Source: Calidifontimicrobium sp035325925 (GTDB lineage: Bacteria; Pseudomonadota; Gammaproteobacteria; Burkholderiales; Burkholderiaceae_C). From it: 64,000 nt of DNA. Shown here one piece after another: positions 46,706 through 54,909 of the stretch (position 1 is its first letter; each line of letters opens with the position of its first letter). A program made the position numbers and the translations under genes. Under the pieces are notes generated by a model. That model was not told the DNA's origin. It was given only the letters and a program-made list of their open reading frames with translations, and made no database searches. Location: assembly GCF_035325925.1 (NCBI RefSeq), contig NZ_DAOKZA010000008.1, positions 39,812 through 103,811 of the forward strand, written 5' to 3'.

Positions 46706-47346
46706 CGTGTGCTCCGTGGGAGAAGTGGATCGAGCATTGCCGGGTCCCGGTGCGCGCCCGGACCGCCGCGCCGTGTCGCCGCCAGTGCCATCAGGGCAGC
46801 ACCCAGCAGCCACGGCAGCGGGGGCTCGGGCACCGGCTGCGGCGCCGGCGGGTCGATGACGAAGCCGGGGTCGTCGCCTTCGCGGCCGGCGCGGTACTCG
46901 AAGAGCAGGTAGGCCAGCGTGCCGTCGCCGCTCGCCCCCCAGGAGAAGCCGGCGACGCCCAGCAGCGCGCCGGGCAGCACCAGGCCGCTGCTCGTGAGGT
47001 CCGACAGCGTCGGGTCGGTGACGCTGAACTCGGCCTGGTAGGCGTGCTGGAAGAGGCCGCCCAGGTCCAGCGGCGCGACGACGGCATCGTCGAAGCCGAG
47101 GTCGAAGGCCCAGTCCTGCAGGCCGCTGGCGCCCGACACCTCGATCGGCAGCAGGAAGCGGCCGGCCGGCAGCGGGTCGGTGAGCGTGGCCAGCGGGTCG
47201 TGCAGCGCCGCCGGCACGCCGGTGACGGGCGTGCCCGGCGTGATCAGCGCGGCCTGCGCGGCGCCGGCGAGCAGCAGCGCGACGGCGGCCCAGGCGCGCG
47301 GGCCCGATCGGCCGTTCCAGCGTGGAGTCGGGTTTGGAGGGCTCAT
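46702..47346 (-). CDS. Exported protein with PEP-CTERM-like sorting signal
   Basis: The predicted 214-residue protein has an N-terminal signal (about residues 17-33, AWAAVALLLAGAAQA) and a beta-rich middle with LQDWAFDLGFDDAVVAPLD, typical of PEP-CTERM proteins. VPEPPLPWLLGAALMALAATRR at 172-193 is a PEP-CTERM anchor: PEP, membrane helix, Arg pair. Oddly about 20 residues follow the Arg pair, whereas most such proteins end there. Exosortase would process it; no exosortase gene is in the window. It overlaps both neighbours by four bases. Confidence 0.82.
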   Translation of the reverse strand: MSPPNPTPRWNGRSGPRAWAAVALLLAGAAQAALITPGTPVTGVPAALHDPLATLTDPLPAGRFLLPIEVSGASGLQDWAFDLGFDDAVVAPLDLGGLFQHAYQAEFSVTDPTLSDLTSSGLVLPGALLGVAGFSWGASGDGTLAYLLFEYRAGREGDDPGFVIDPPAPQPVPEPPLPWLLGAALMALAATRRGGPGAHRDPAMLDPLLPRSTR

Positions 47347-47843
47347 TGGATCGCCGGCAGCAGCAGGGGAATCAGGATCGCGATGATCGCGATCACCACC
47401 AGCCCCGCCCCGGTATAGACGGCATCGCCGACGCGGATCACGATGGCCGTCGTGTCGCCCTGCGTCTGCGCCGCGATGCGCACCGGGGCGCCGACCAGCG
47501 CCGGGTCGAGTGCGTCGGTGACGCGGCCCTCCAGGAAGAAGCGGTGCTCGTTGCGCACACGCTCGCGCCGCGTGTGCTCGATCGCAAACTGGAAGCCCTG
47601 GTCCGGGTGCGCCGGGTCGCCGGCGCTGCCTGCGCCGGTGCCGGTGCGCAGGTTGACGCGCAGGTCGAAGGCCAGGTTCAGCCGGCCGGCGAGGCCGGGC
47701 AGGTCGCGGTTCCAGACCATGCCGTGGCCGTACAGCGTGTCGGCGTCGGTGGAAGCGCTGGCGTGCGCCGTTCCGGCACCGGCAACGGCGGTGGCGGCGA
47801 TCGCGGCGCCGGTGGTGGCGAGCAGTTGGCGTCGGGGGTTCAT
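47343..47843 (-). CDS. Exported protein with C-terminal hydrophobic tail, unknown function
   Basis: The predicted 166-residue protein starts at ATG 47841-47843. It has an Arg-rich signal region (NPRRQLLATTGAAIAATAVAG, cleavage near AHA at 27-29) and ends in a hydrophobic tail VVIAIIAILIPLLLPAIQ at 149-166 that could anchor it. The middle has GHGMVWNRDLPGLAGRLNLAFDLRVNLRTG and FFLEGRVTDALDPALVGAPV. I recognise no family. It is the first gene of the exported-protein operon and is divergent from the ATPase regulator, 147 bases away. Confidence 0.75.
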   Translation of the reverse strand: MNPRRQLLATTGAAIAATAVAGAGTAHASASTDADTLYGHGMVWNRDLPGLAGRLNLAFDLRVNLRTGTGAGSAGDPAHPDQGFQFAIEHTRRERVRNEHRFFLEGRVTDALDPALVGAPVRIAAQTQGDTTAIVIRVGDAVYTGAGLVVIAIIAILIPLLLPAIQ

Positions 47844-47939
47844 CGGGCGCTCTCCCAAGGCGGGCCGGCGGCGCCGGCGATGGCCCGCAGCATGCGTGCG
47901 GCACGCCCGTGGCACGATCCCGAACCGGAGGGGGAGACC

Positions 47940-47979
47940 GCTTAAACGTTCTGAAGCGCCCGTGCGCCGGCGTTTAAGC
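47940..47979. promoter_or_regulatory. 9-bp inverted repeat GCTTAAACG / CGTTTAAGC
   Basis: GCTTAAACG (47940-47948) and CGTTTAAGC (47971-47979) are a perfect inverted repeat with a 22-base spacer. The arms start 31 bases apart, about three helical turns, so both would face the same side of DNA. The site ends 11 bases before the regulator ATG and lies 97 bases upstream of the divergent operon. It is the obvious operator candidate. Confidence 0.55.
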
Positions 47980-47990
47980 TCCCGCATCGC

Positions 47991-50525
47991 ATGGTCGAGA
48001 TCGAGTCCGTCCGCTTCGGGCCCGCCGGGCGCTTCGAGCTGCAGCCGCGGCAGCGCCGCGTGCTGGCCGACGGCGCCGCCGTGAAGCTGGGCGTGCGCGC
48101 CTTCGACCTGCTCACGCTGCTGGTGGCCGAACGCGAGCGCACGCTGGGCCGCGACGAACTGCTGCAACGCGTCTGGCCCGGCGTGGTGGTCGAGCCGAAC
48201 AACCTGGACGTGCAGGTCTGGGCGCTGCGCCGAGCGCTCGGCACCGAGGCGATCGCGACGATTCCCGGCCGCGGCTACCGCTTCGCGCTGCCGGTGCAGG
48301 CGCCGCCTCTGCCCGCCGCGGCGGCGCGGCCGGCGCTGCCACCTACCGCGGCCCCGCTGGCGCGGCTGATCGGCCGCGACGCCGACCTGGCCGAGCTGGC
48401 GGCGCTGCTCGCGGACCGGCGCTTCGTCACCGTCACCGGCGCCGGCGGCGTCGGCAAGACGCTGCTCGTGCGCCACCTGCTGCACCGGCTGGCCCACGAG
48501 GAAGGGCGCGACACCTGCTGGGTCGGGCTGGCCGAGCTGCGCGACGACGCCGACGTGCTGCCCGCGGTGGCCGCCGCGCTGGGCGTGCCGCTGGGCACGG
48601 CCGATCCGGCGCAGGCGCTGGCCGCGGCGGTCGCGCCGCTGCGGCTGGTGGTGGCGCTGGACAACGCCGACACGGTGCCCGCCGGCACGGTGACGGCCGC
48701 CCAGTCGCTGCGCGCCCGCGCACCCGGCGTGCAGGTCGTGGTGACGAGCCAGGTGCCGCTGCGCATGGCGGGTGAGCAGGTGCTGCGCCTCGACGGCCTG
48801 GCGCTGCCGCCGCCCGACGCCGACGCCCAGGCGGTGCTGCAGGCGCCGGCCGTCGAGCTGCTCGCCGAACGGGCGGGCCAGGCGCAGCGCGGCTTCGTGC
48901 TCCGCGCCGGCGATGCCGAAGCGGCCGCGGCGATCTGCCGCGCGCTCGACGGCAGCGCGCTGGCGATCGAACTGGCGGCCGCGCGCGTGCCGCTGCTGGG
49001 CCTGGCCGGCGTGGCCGCGGCGCTGCGCGACGCCGGCGCTGTGCTCGACCTGCCGCAAGGCGAGCGCCGCGACGCACCGCCGCGCCAGCGCTCGCTGCGC
49101 GCCGCGCTGCAGTGGAGCCACGAGCTGCTGGCGCCGGTGCAGCAGCAGGTGTTCCGGCGCCTGGCGGTGTTCGCCGGTGGCAGCTCGCTCGCGCTGGCCG
49201 AGGCCGTGCTGTGCGGCCCGGAGCTGGACCGCTGGACGCTGCTGCAGGCACTGGACGACCTGGCATCGCGTTCGCTGCTGGCCGTGGAAGGCGACGAGCC
49301 GCCGCGTTACCGCCTGCTCGAGGCGCCGCTGGCGCTGGCCCGCGAACGGCTCGCCACGGCGCCCGAGCAGGGAGCGCTGCGCGAACGCCATGCCCGCGTG
49401 CTGGCACGGCGCTTCGCCGACGCCCTCGGCGAGGTGCTGGCCGGCCGGCGCAGCGAGGACGACTTCGTGCGCGACGCCGAGCCCGAGCTCGACAACGCCC
49501 GCGCCGCGTTCGCCTGGGCGTTGCAGCACGACGCCGTGCTGGCGGTGGCCATGGCGCGGCCGCTGGGCACGGCGCTGACCAGCCGCCGTCTGGCCGAGAT
49601 GACCCGGCTGTACGACGCCACCGAGCCGCTGCTGCCACAGGTGGCCGACGAGGCGGTGCGCCTGCACTGGCTGCTCGGCGCGGCGGCGATCCTGTGGTTG
49701 CGCGAACCGGCGCGCGCGCTGCGCCTGGCGCAGCAGGCGGTCGCGCTGGCACGCTCACGCGGCGACGCGCTGGCGCTAGCCCGCGCGCTGTGCCTGGTCG
49801 CCACCAGCCGCGACCCGGCCGCCGCGGTGCTGCAGGACGACGCGCTGGCCGAGGCGCTGGCGATGGAGCGCGAACACTGGCCCGCGCTCCTGCGCCAGCA
49901 CCTGGCCGCCGCCGAGTCGATCCGCGCCTACCACCGCGGCGACCTGGCGCGCTGCCGCGAGGCCACGCGGCGCCAGCTGCTGCTGGCCGAAGCTGCCGGC
50001 ACGTCGACGCAGGCCGACGCCGCGCGCACCAACCTGGCCGACCTGGAGCTGGCCGCCGGCCGGCCGGACGAGGCGGTGCGGCTGGGCCGCCAGCTCGTCG
50101 AACGCTGGCAGGGCACGCGCAATGCGCGCTCGCTGGCCACCGCGCAGCTGAACCTGGCCAACGCGCTGCTGGCGCTGGACGACACCGCGGCAGCGCGTGC
50201 GCTCGCGGCCGAGGCCTGGCCCGGCGCCGGCCTCTGGCGGCTGCAGCCCTACTGGGGGCTGGCGCTGGCGCTGCTGGCGGCGCTGGAAGGGCGGCCGCGT
50301 GCGGCGGCGGCGCTGCTCGGCTATGCCGACCAGCACTTCCGGCAGCGCGGCGAACAGCCGGAACCCAACGAGGCGCGCACGAGGGCGCGCGCCGAAGGTC
50401 TGGCGGTCGCCGCCCTGGGTGCTGAGGCCGCGGCCGCGATCGCACGCCAGGGGGCGCTGGTGAACGACGATCAGGCCGGGCGCGTGGCGCTGGCGAGCTA
50501 CGACGTCGACGGCGTTGGCACCTGA
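47991..50525 (+). CDS. Winged-helix / NTPase / TPR transcriptional regulator
   Basis: The 844-residue protein has three parts. Residues 1-100 are an OmpR-type winged helix (GVRAFDLLTLLVAERERTLGRDELLQRVWPG then IPGRGYRFALPV). Residues about 120-420 are a P-loop ATPase with VTGAGGVGKTLLVRHLL (about 147-163) and the AIELAAARV and LFRRLAVF-like segments of AfsR-type regulators. The rest is helical TPR-like repeat. There is no receiver domain or membrane helix. Such proteins are ligand-sensing activators of adjacent operons. It is divergent from the exported-protein operon across the GCTTAAACG inverted repeat. Confidence 0.88.
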   Translation: MVEIESVRFGPAGRFELQPRQRRVLADGAAVKLGVRAFDLLTLLVAERERTLGRDELLQRVWPGVVVEPNNLDVQVWALRRALGTEAIATIPGRGYRFALPVQAPPLPAAAARPALPPTAAPLARLIGRDADLAELAALLADRRFVTVTGAGGVGKTLLVRHLLHRLAHEEGRDTCWVGLAELRDDADVLPAVAAALGVPLGTADPAQALAAAVAPLRLVVALDNADTVPAGTVTAAQSLRARAPGVQVVVTSQVPLRMAGEQVLRLDGLALPPPDADAQAVLQAPAVELLAERAGQAQRGFVLRAGDAEAAAAICRALDGSALAIELAAARVPLLGLAGVAAALRDAGAVLDLPQGERRDAPPRQRSLRAALQWSHELLAPVQQQVFRRLAVFAGGSSLALAEAVLCGPELDRWTLLQALDDLASRSLLAVEGDEPPRYRLLEAPLALARERLATAPEQGALRERHARVLARRFADALGEVLAGRRSEDDFVRDAEPELDNARAAFAWALQHDAVLAVAMARPLGTALTSRRLAEMTRLYDATEPLLPQVADEAVRLHWLLGAAAILWLREPARALRLAQQAVALARSRGDALALARALCLVATSRDPAAAVLQDDALAEALAMEREHWPALLRQHLAAAESIRAYHRGDLARCREATRRQLLLAEAAGTSTQADAARTNLADLELAAGRPDEAVRLGRQLVERWQGTRNARSLATAQLNLANALLALDDTAAARALAAEAWPGAGLWRLQPYWGLALALLAALEGRPRAAAALLGYADQHFRQRGEQPEPNEARTRARAEGLAVAALGAEAAAAIARQGALVNDDQAGRVALASYDVDGVGT

Positions 50526-50660
50526 ACCGGGGGACTCCCCCAGTTCGCGGCGCCACGGCAGACCGCCCGCCGGCGCGGCCGGTGTCTGCCGCGACCGATG
50601 CTGTGACCCCGCGCGACGGCGAGGACCGCGTCGCTGCGCCGACGCGCCTTCCGTTCGGCC

Positions 50661-51296
50661 ATGGCCTGCGTCGTCACGGCCCAGGGCGCCGCAGCGGTCG
50701 CCGGCGTCGTTGCCGGTCGCGTCGACGACTTCGAGGACGGCACGACGCGGGGCGGGTCGATCAACCTGCCAGGCCAGGGCTCGTCGACGTTCGCCCCTGT
50801 CAACGTGGCCAGCGGGGGTCCCTCGGGGGTCGACGACAACCACCTCCTGCTCACCTCGATCGGCGCCGACGGCCCCGGGGGTCGATTGATCGCGTTTGAC
50901 GTCGGCGACGCGTGGCAGGGCGACGACTCGGCGCTCGGCATCGGGTCGGTCCGGCTGCACGCCATCAAGCTTGGCAGCACCGATCTCGCGCTGCGCCTGC
51001 GGGTGGCCAACCCGGGCAGCGGTCCGCCCACCGACTTGGCGTTCTCGTCGACCGCCCTGGCACTGCCGGCTGGCGTGGACTTGACGCTGCTCGGGTTCTC
51101 GCTGGCCCTGGACGACCTGACGGCCGCACTCGGCAGCGTGACCGGCGCGACCGCCCAGCCGCCATGGGTGGCGTTTAGGGGAGGCCGCGGGCCAGGACGG
51201 ACCCGCACCCGACGTTTCGATCCGGCAGGCCTTGATGCGCCGGTTCGGCGCGCCGTCGGCGGCGATCAGGCCAGCCAGCGGCGCAGCTGCGCGTAG
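50661..51296 (+). pseudogene. Probable truncated relic of an exported choice-of-anchor type protein
   Basis: An open frame starts at ATG 50661. Its first 160 residues resemble exported PEP-CTERM-type proteins: a weak signal-like start, then GRVDDFEDGTT, NVASGGPSGVDDNHLLL, RVANPGSGPPTDLAFSS and LTLLGFSLALDDLTAALGSV. Such proteins normally continue to a C-terminal domain and sorting signal. Here similarity stops near 51160 and the frame runs as Arg-rich noise into the 3' end of the opposite hydrolase gene. I infer loss of the 3' end. The 135 bases before it, after the regulator stop, hold only a short GGGGG/CCCCC hairpin (50529-50541). Confidence 0.5.
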
Positions 51297-52477
51297 ACCT
51301 CCGGGCGGCTCAGCAGGTCGAGGTGGTTCATGCCTTGCCCGACCCACTGCCGATCGGGGGCGAACGCCAGCGTGCGGCCCGGCTGCGCGTGGCGGCCGAG
51401 CGCGCTGGCCAGCGGCACCAGCCCGTCGCCGAGCAGGCGGTCCTTGACGTCGCCGGGGCGCGTGCCCGTGGTGGCCGCGAGCGCGAAGCAGCGCACGCCG
51501 GCGGGCAGCGGCAGCGGACGCCGGCGGTCGCCGCGGCGCACGAAGCGGTCGTGCCCGTCCCAGTCCTCGTCGAGCAGGTTGCCGTGGCGCAGGTCGGTGA
51601 TGCCGGCGCTGCGCACCTTGCCCAGCCGCGCGAGCGGCGCGGCGTAAGGCGCCGCGCCGAGCAGCACGTCGACCCAGTTCCCGGCGCGTTCCAGCGGCGC
51701 GCCGTGGTGCGGCGTGCCGAGAAACACCAGGTCGTCGACGCGCGCCGGCCAGCGCAAGCCGGCGTCGCGCGCCGCGTGCAGCGCGCTGCGCGCCACCAGC
51801 CCACCCATGCTGTGGCCGACCAGCACCAGCCGCTGCAGCGGCTGCGGCCACTGGTCGACCAGGCGTTCGATCAGCGGTGCCAGCGCGCGGCCGTTGCTCG
51901 AGATGTGGCGGCCGCTGTTGTAGTGCAGGTAGACCGGCGTGTAGCCGAGGTCGCGCTGCAGCGCGGCGCCGTGGTCGTGGCCGGCGCGCGTCCACTGCAG
52001 GTCGTTCATGCACAGGCCGTGCAGCAGCACGACCAGCCTCGGCCCCGCGTCGGGCAGCCGCTCGGCCAGCGCGTCGCGCTCGAGCGGCAGCGTGCGCCCG
52101 CCGTGGCGCAGCGACATGGCGATCGCCAGCGGGTTGCCGCTGGCCTCGAGGTGGTCGCCGAGCACGCCGTTGAGCGCGGCGACGACGGCCTCGCGCTCGG
52201 GCGTCGTGCCGCTCGCGGGCAGGGCCTGGGCGACCAGCCCCAGCAGCGCGTCGACGCCACCACCGACCAGCCGCGTGACGCCGCGCACGCTCCCGTAGAC
52301 CAGCCCGGTGATGCCGCCGGTGCGGCCGTCGGGCGCCGCGCGGCCGACCAGCGGCACGCGCGCGATGCGCGCGTGCATCGCCTCGACGAGGTCGGTCAGG
52401 CCGGCCGTGGCATCGGTGGCCAGGCGCGCGACGCCCCGCAGGTCGGCCGGGTGGATCGCGAGTCGGGTCACCCTCAC
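51266..52477 (-). CDS. Alpha/beta hydrolase (lipase/PGAP1-like)
   Basis: The 403-residue protein starts at GTG 52475-52477. After a 140-residue N-terminal helical region it shows the alpha/beta hydrolase core: LVVLLHGLCMNDLQW (oxyanion region), VLVGHSMGGLVARSAL with the nucleophilic Ser, FLGTPHHGAPLERAGNWVDVL typical of PGAP1-like or lipase proteins, and GMNHLDLLSRPEV with the catalytic His near the end. There is no signal peptide. The substrate is unknown; an ester or lipid is likely. Confidence 0.9.
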   Translation of the reverse strand: MRVTRLAIHPADLRGVARLATDATAGLTDLVEAMHARIARVPLVGRAAPDGRTGGITGLVYGSVRGVTRLVGGGVDALLGLVAQALPASGTTPEREAVVAALNGVLGDHLEASGNPLAIAMSLRHGGRTLPLERDALAERLPDAGPRLVVLLHGLCMNDLQWTRAGHDHGAALQRDLGYTPVYLHYNSGRHISSNGRALAPLIERLVDQWPQPLQRLVLVGHSMGGLVARSALHAARDAGLRWPARVDDLVFLGTPHHGAPLERAGNWVDVLLGAAPYAAPLARLGKVRSAGITDLRHGNLLDEDWDGHDRFVRRGDRRRPLPLPAGVRCFALAATTGTRPGDVKDRLLGDGLVPLASALGRHAQPGRTLAFAPDRQWVGQGMNHLDLLSRPEVYAQLRRWLA

Positions 52478-52577
52478 CGGCCCAGGCTTCCCCGAAACGA
52501 TCGCCTGCGCCCGGGGCCCGGGGCGGCCACGGCCCGCGCAGGGTGCGGCGGTCCCCGCGCGTCGGCCCGCCGCGCCG

Positions 52578-53009
52578 CTACATCGTCGCCGCCGGCGCCG
52601 CGGCCTGCAGCGGCGCGGCGGGTGACGGCGCGCCGCCGTGGGCGATCAGCGCGATCGCGCGGCACTGCATCGCGATCGCGTCGTCGTGGTCGCCGCAGCG
52701 GTCGAGCACGTCGCTGACGCGCAGCAGCACGCTCAGCTCCCACTGCGGATCGGCGCAGCGGCGCGCACGTTCGGCGGCGTCGAAGCCGTGGTCGCGGGCG
52801 CGTTCGCGCGCGGCGCGCGCGCGCGCCGCGTCGGCGTGTGAAGTCGCCTGGGCGATGGCCGTCTCGGCGAGTTCGCACAGCAGGTCGATGCTGGCGTCGA
52901 CGCTGCCGAGCAGGCCGGCCCAGCCCAGCGCGCGCTGCAGGCAGGTCTCGGCGGCGGCGGGTTCGCCGAGCCCGCGGTAGGCGCACGCGGTCTGTGTCAG
53001 CGCCCGCAC
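52578..53009 (-). CDS. Small TPR-like protein, possibly the 3' part of a frameshifted gene
   Basis: The open frame of 143 residues starts at GTG 53007-53009. It is helical and TPR-like: TACAYRGLGEPAAAETCLQRALGWAG, ELAETAIAQATSHADAARARAARERARDHGFD, WELSVLLRVSDVLDRCGDHDDAIAMQCRAIALIAHG, ending in an Ala/Pro tail. Similar helical text continues upstream in another frame (52997-53137), so the two may be one gene broken by a frameshift. No function can be assigned. Confidence 0.55.
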   Translation of the reverse strand: MRALTQTACAYRGLGEPAAAETCLQRALGWAGLLGSVDASIDLLCELAETAIAQATSHADAARARAARERARDHGFDAAERARRCADPQWELSVLLRVSDVLDRCGDHDDAIAMQCRAIALIAHGGAPSPAAPLQAAAPAATM

Positions 53010-53137
53010 CGGCCGAGGCGGCCGCGTCGCCGCGTCTCGGCGGCGTCGAGCGCGCGCAGCGCACGTTCGAGCGCGGCCGCGGCGTGCGTGCGCCGTGCCG
53101 GAGTCGGTGCGGGCTCGGGTCGGTGATCGGGCATCAT
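52997..53137 (-). pseudogene. Possible 5' fragment of the TPR-like gene in a different frame
   Basis: From ATG 53135-53137 a 46-residue frame reads MMPDHRPEPAPTPARR and then HAAAALERALRALDAAETRR before stopping at 52997-52999. The helical ALERALRALDAAE segment is what one would expect just before the TPR-like repeats of the next frame. A single-base shift near 53010-53035 would join them. It could be a sequencing error, a real mutation or chance. Confidence 0.4.
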
Positions 53138-53338
53138 GGCCGCGCCGATGCTAGGCAGCGGCGCGGCGGCTGTCTTCCCGCGGCTGAGGGGGCGCCCCGT
53201 CGATGCGGGGGCGCGCCGGCGCGGTGGCCCGGCCCCTGTACCGCATCAAGGAAAACCACAGGCCGGTGGGTAGCATGCGGCCGGGACAATTTTCGGTCCG
53301 GTCGCCCCGCCACGTTCCCCACAAACAGGAGACAAGCC

Positions 53339-54355
53339 ATGCGTATCCCCTTCCTGCGCCCGCTGCTGCTGGCCGGCCTGACCGCCGCCGCCGGCCACGC
53401 CAGCGCCCAGGTCACGCTCACGATCTCGTCGTGGGTGCCGCCCACGCACATCCTCACCGAGGTGCAGAAGGCGTGGTGCGAGGAGGTCGCGCAGAAGGCC
53501 GCCGGCAAGGTGCGCTGCAACCTGCTGCCGCGCGCGGTGGCGGCGCCGCCGGGCACCTTCGACGCGGTGCGCAACGGGCTGGCCGACGTGTCGTTCACCG
53601 TGCACGGCTACACGCCCGGGCGTTTCGTGACGACGCAGGTGGCCGAGATGCCGTTCCTCGGCGACTCGGCCGAGGCGACGTCGGTGGCCTTCCAGCGCCT
53701 GTACGAGCGCACCCCGGCGATGCAGGAGGAGCACAAGGGCGTGAAGGTGATCGCGGTGTTCACGCACGGCCCGGGCGGCGTGTTCAACACCAAGCGCGCG
53801 ATCGCCAACGTCGACGACCTGTCCGGCCTGAAGTTCCGCGTCGGCGGCGGCATCGTCAACGAGATCAGCAAGGCGATGGGCATCAACGCCACGCTGAAGC
53901 CGTCGACCGAGAGCTACGAGCTGCTGTCCACCGGCGTCATGGACGGCACGCTGTTCCCGCCCGAGTCGGTCGAGGCGTTCAAGATCGACAAGGTGGTGCG
54001 CCACGGCACCACCTTCCCCGGCGGGCTGTACAACACGAGCTTCGTGTTCATGATGAACGAGGCGGCCTACAACGCGCTGCCGCCCGACGTGAAGAAGGCG
54101 GTCGACGAGATGTCGGGCGAGCCGGCGGCGCGCATGATCGGCCGCGGCTGGGACCAGGTTGACCGCCGCGGCATGGCGGCGATGCAGGCCGCCGGCGTGC
54201 AGTTCGTGAAGGCCGACGCGGCCTTCGTCGAGGCGGTGCGGCAGCGCACCGCGCCGCTGGTCGACGGCTGGGCCAAGGCCGCCGAGGCCAAGGGCATGAA
54301 GGACCCGAAACAGGCGCTGGCCGACCTGCGCGCCGAGATCAAGAAGCTGCAGTGA
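53339..54355 (+). CDS. TRAP transporter solute-binding subunit (DctP family)
   Basis: The predicted 338-residue protein starts at ATG 53339 after AGGAG. The signal peptide is MRIPFLRPLLLAGLTAAAGHASA. The mature part is a DctP/TAXI-type binding protein: LTISSWVPPTHILTEVQKAW, LADVSFTVHGYTPGRF, FTHGPGGVFNTKRAI, LSGLKFRVGGGIVNEISKAMG with the conserved Arg that binds the substrate carboxylate, and ESYELLSTGVMDGTLFP. It captures a carboxylate in the periplasm for the two membrane subunits that follow. Substrate unknown. TAGCAT at 53271-53276 is a weak -10 candidate in the 201-base upstream gap. Confidence 0.93.
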   Translation: MRIPFLRPLLLAGLTAAAGHASAQVTLTISSWVPPTHILTEVQKAWCEEVAQKAAGKVRCNLLPRAVAAPPGTFDAVRNGLADVSFTVHGYTPGRFVTTQVAEMPFLGDSAEATSVAFQRLYERTPAMQEEHKGVKVIAVFTHGPGGVFNTKRAIANVDDLSGLKFRVGGGIVNEISKAMGINATLKPSTESYELLSTGVMDGTLFPPESVEAFKIDKVVRHGTTFPGGLYNTSFVFMMNEAAYNALPPDVKKAVDEMSGEPAARMIGRGWDQVDRRGMAAMQAAGVQFVKADAAFVEAVRQRTAPLVDGWAKAAEAKGMKDPKQALADLRAEIKKLQ

Positions 54356-54410
54356 GGCGGCCTTCACGGCGCCGTCCCGCCGGGCCGGCGTCGCCGTCGG
54401 CGCGCTGGCC

Positions 54411-54890
54411 GTGAGAGCGCTGCTGCACGCCCTGTGCGGGCTGGTCGCGGCGCTCGCGCTGTTCGCGATCATGCTGCTGACATTCGTCGACGTCGCCGGG
54501 CGCAAGTTCTTCAGCGCGTCGCTGCCCGGCGCGCTCGAGCTGACCGAGATCCTGATGGTCGCGGTGATCTTCGGCGCGCTGCCGCTGGTGTCGCTGCGCG
54601 GCGAGCACGTCACCTTCGACTCGCTCGACGCGCTGCTGCCGCCGCGGGTGCGGCGCGTGCAGCAGGTGCTGGTCGACCTGGTCTGCGCCGCGATGCTCGC
54701 CTTCGTCGCCTGGCTGATGTGGACCAAGGCCGGCAGCCTGGCCGGCTACGGCGACACCACCGCGCGGCTGAAGATCCCGCTCGCGCCTTTCGTCTACGCG
54801 ATGAGCGTGCTGTGCGGCGTCACCGCGCTGGTGCACCTGCTGCTGGTCGGCCGCCCGGTGGCGCACCGTCACGCGGGCGCCGACGCGTGA
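54411..54890 (+). CDS. TRAP transporter small membrane subunit (DctQ family)
   Basis: The 159-residue protein has four membrane helices (about 5-25, 40-60, 85-105, 125-145) and the DctQ pattern FVDVAGRKFFSASLPGALELTEILM and VSLRGEHVTFD. It starts at GTG 54411, 55 bases after the binding protein gene. It pairs with the large subunit in the inner membrane for sodium-driven uptake. Confidence 0.92.
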   Translation: MRALLHALCGLVAALALFAIMLLTFVDVAGRKFFSASLPGALELTEILMVAVIFGALPLVSLRGEHVTFDSLDALLPPRVRRVQQVLVDLVCAAMLAFVAWLMWTKAGSLAGYGDTTARLKIPLAPFVYAMSVLCGVTALVHLLLVGRPVAHRHAGADA

Positions 54891-54909
54891 GCCGCGGGCG
54901 GGGGCGCGG

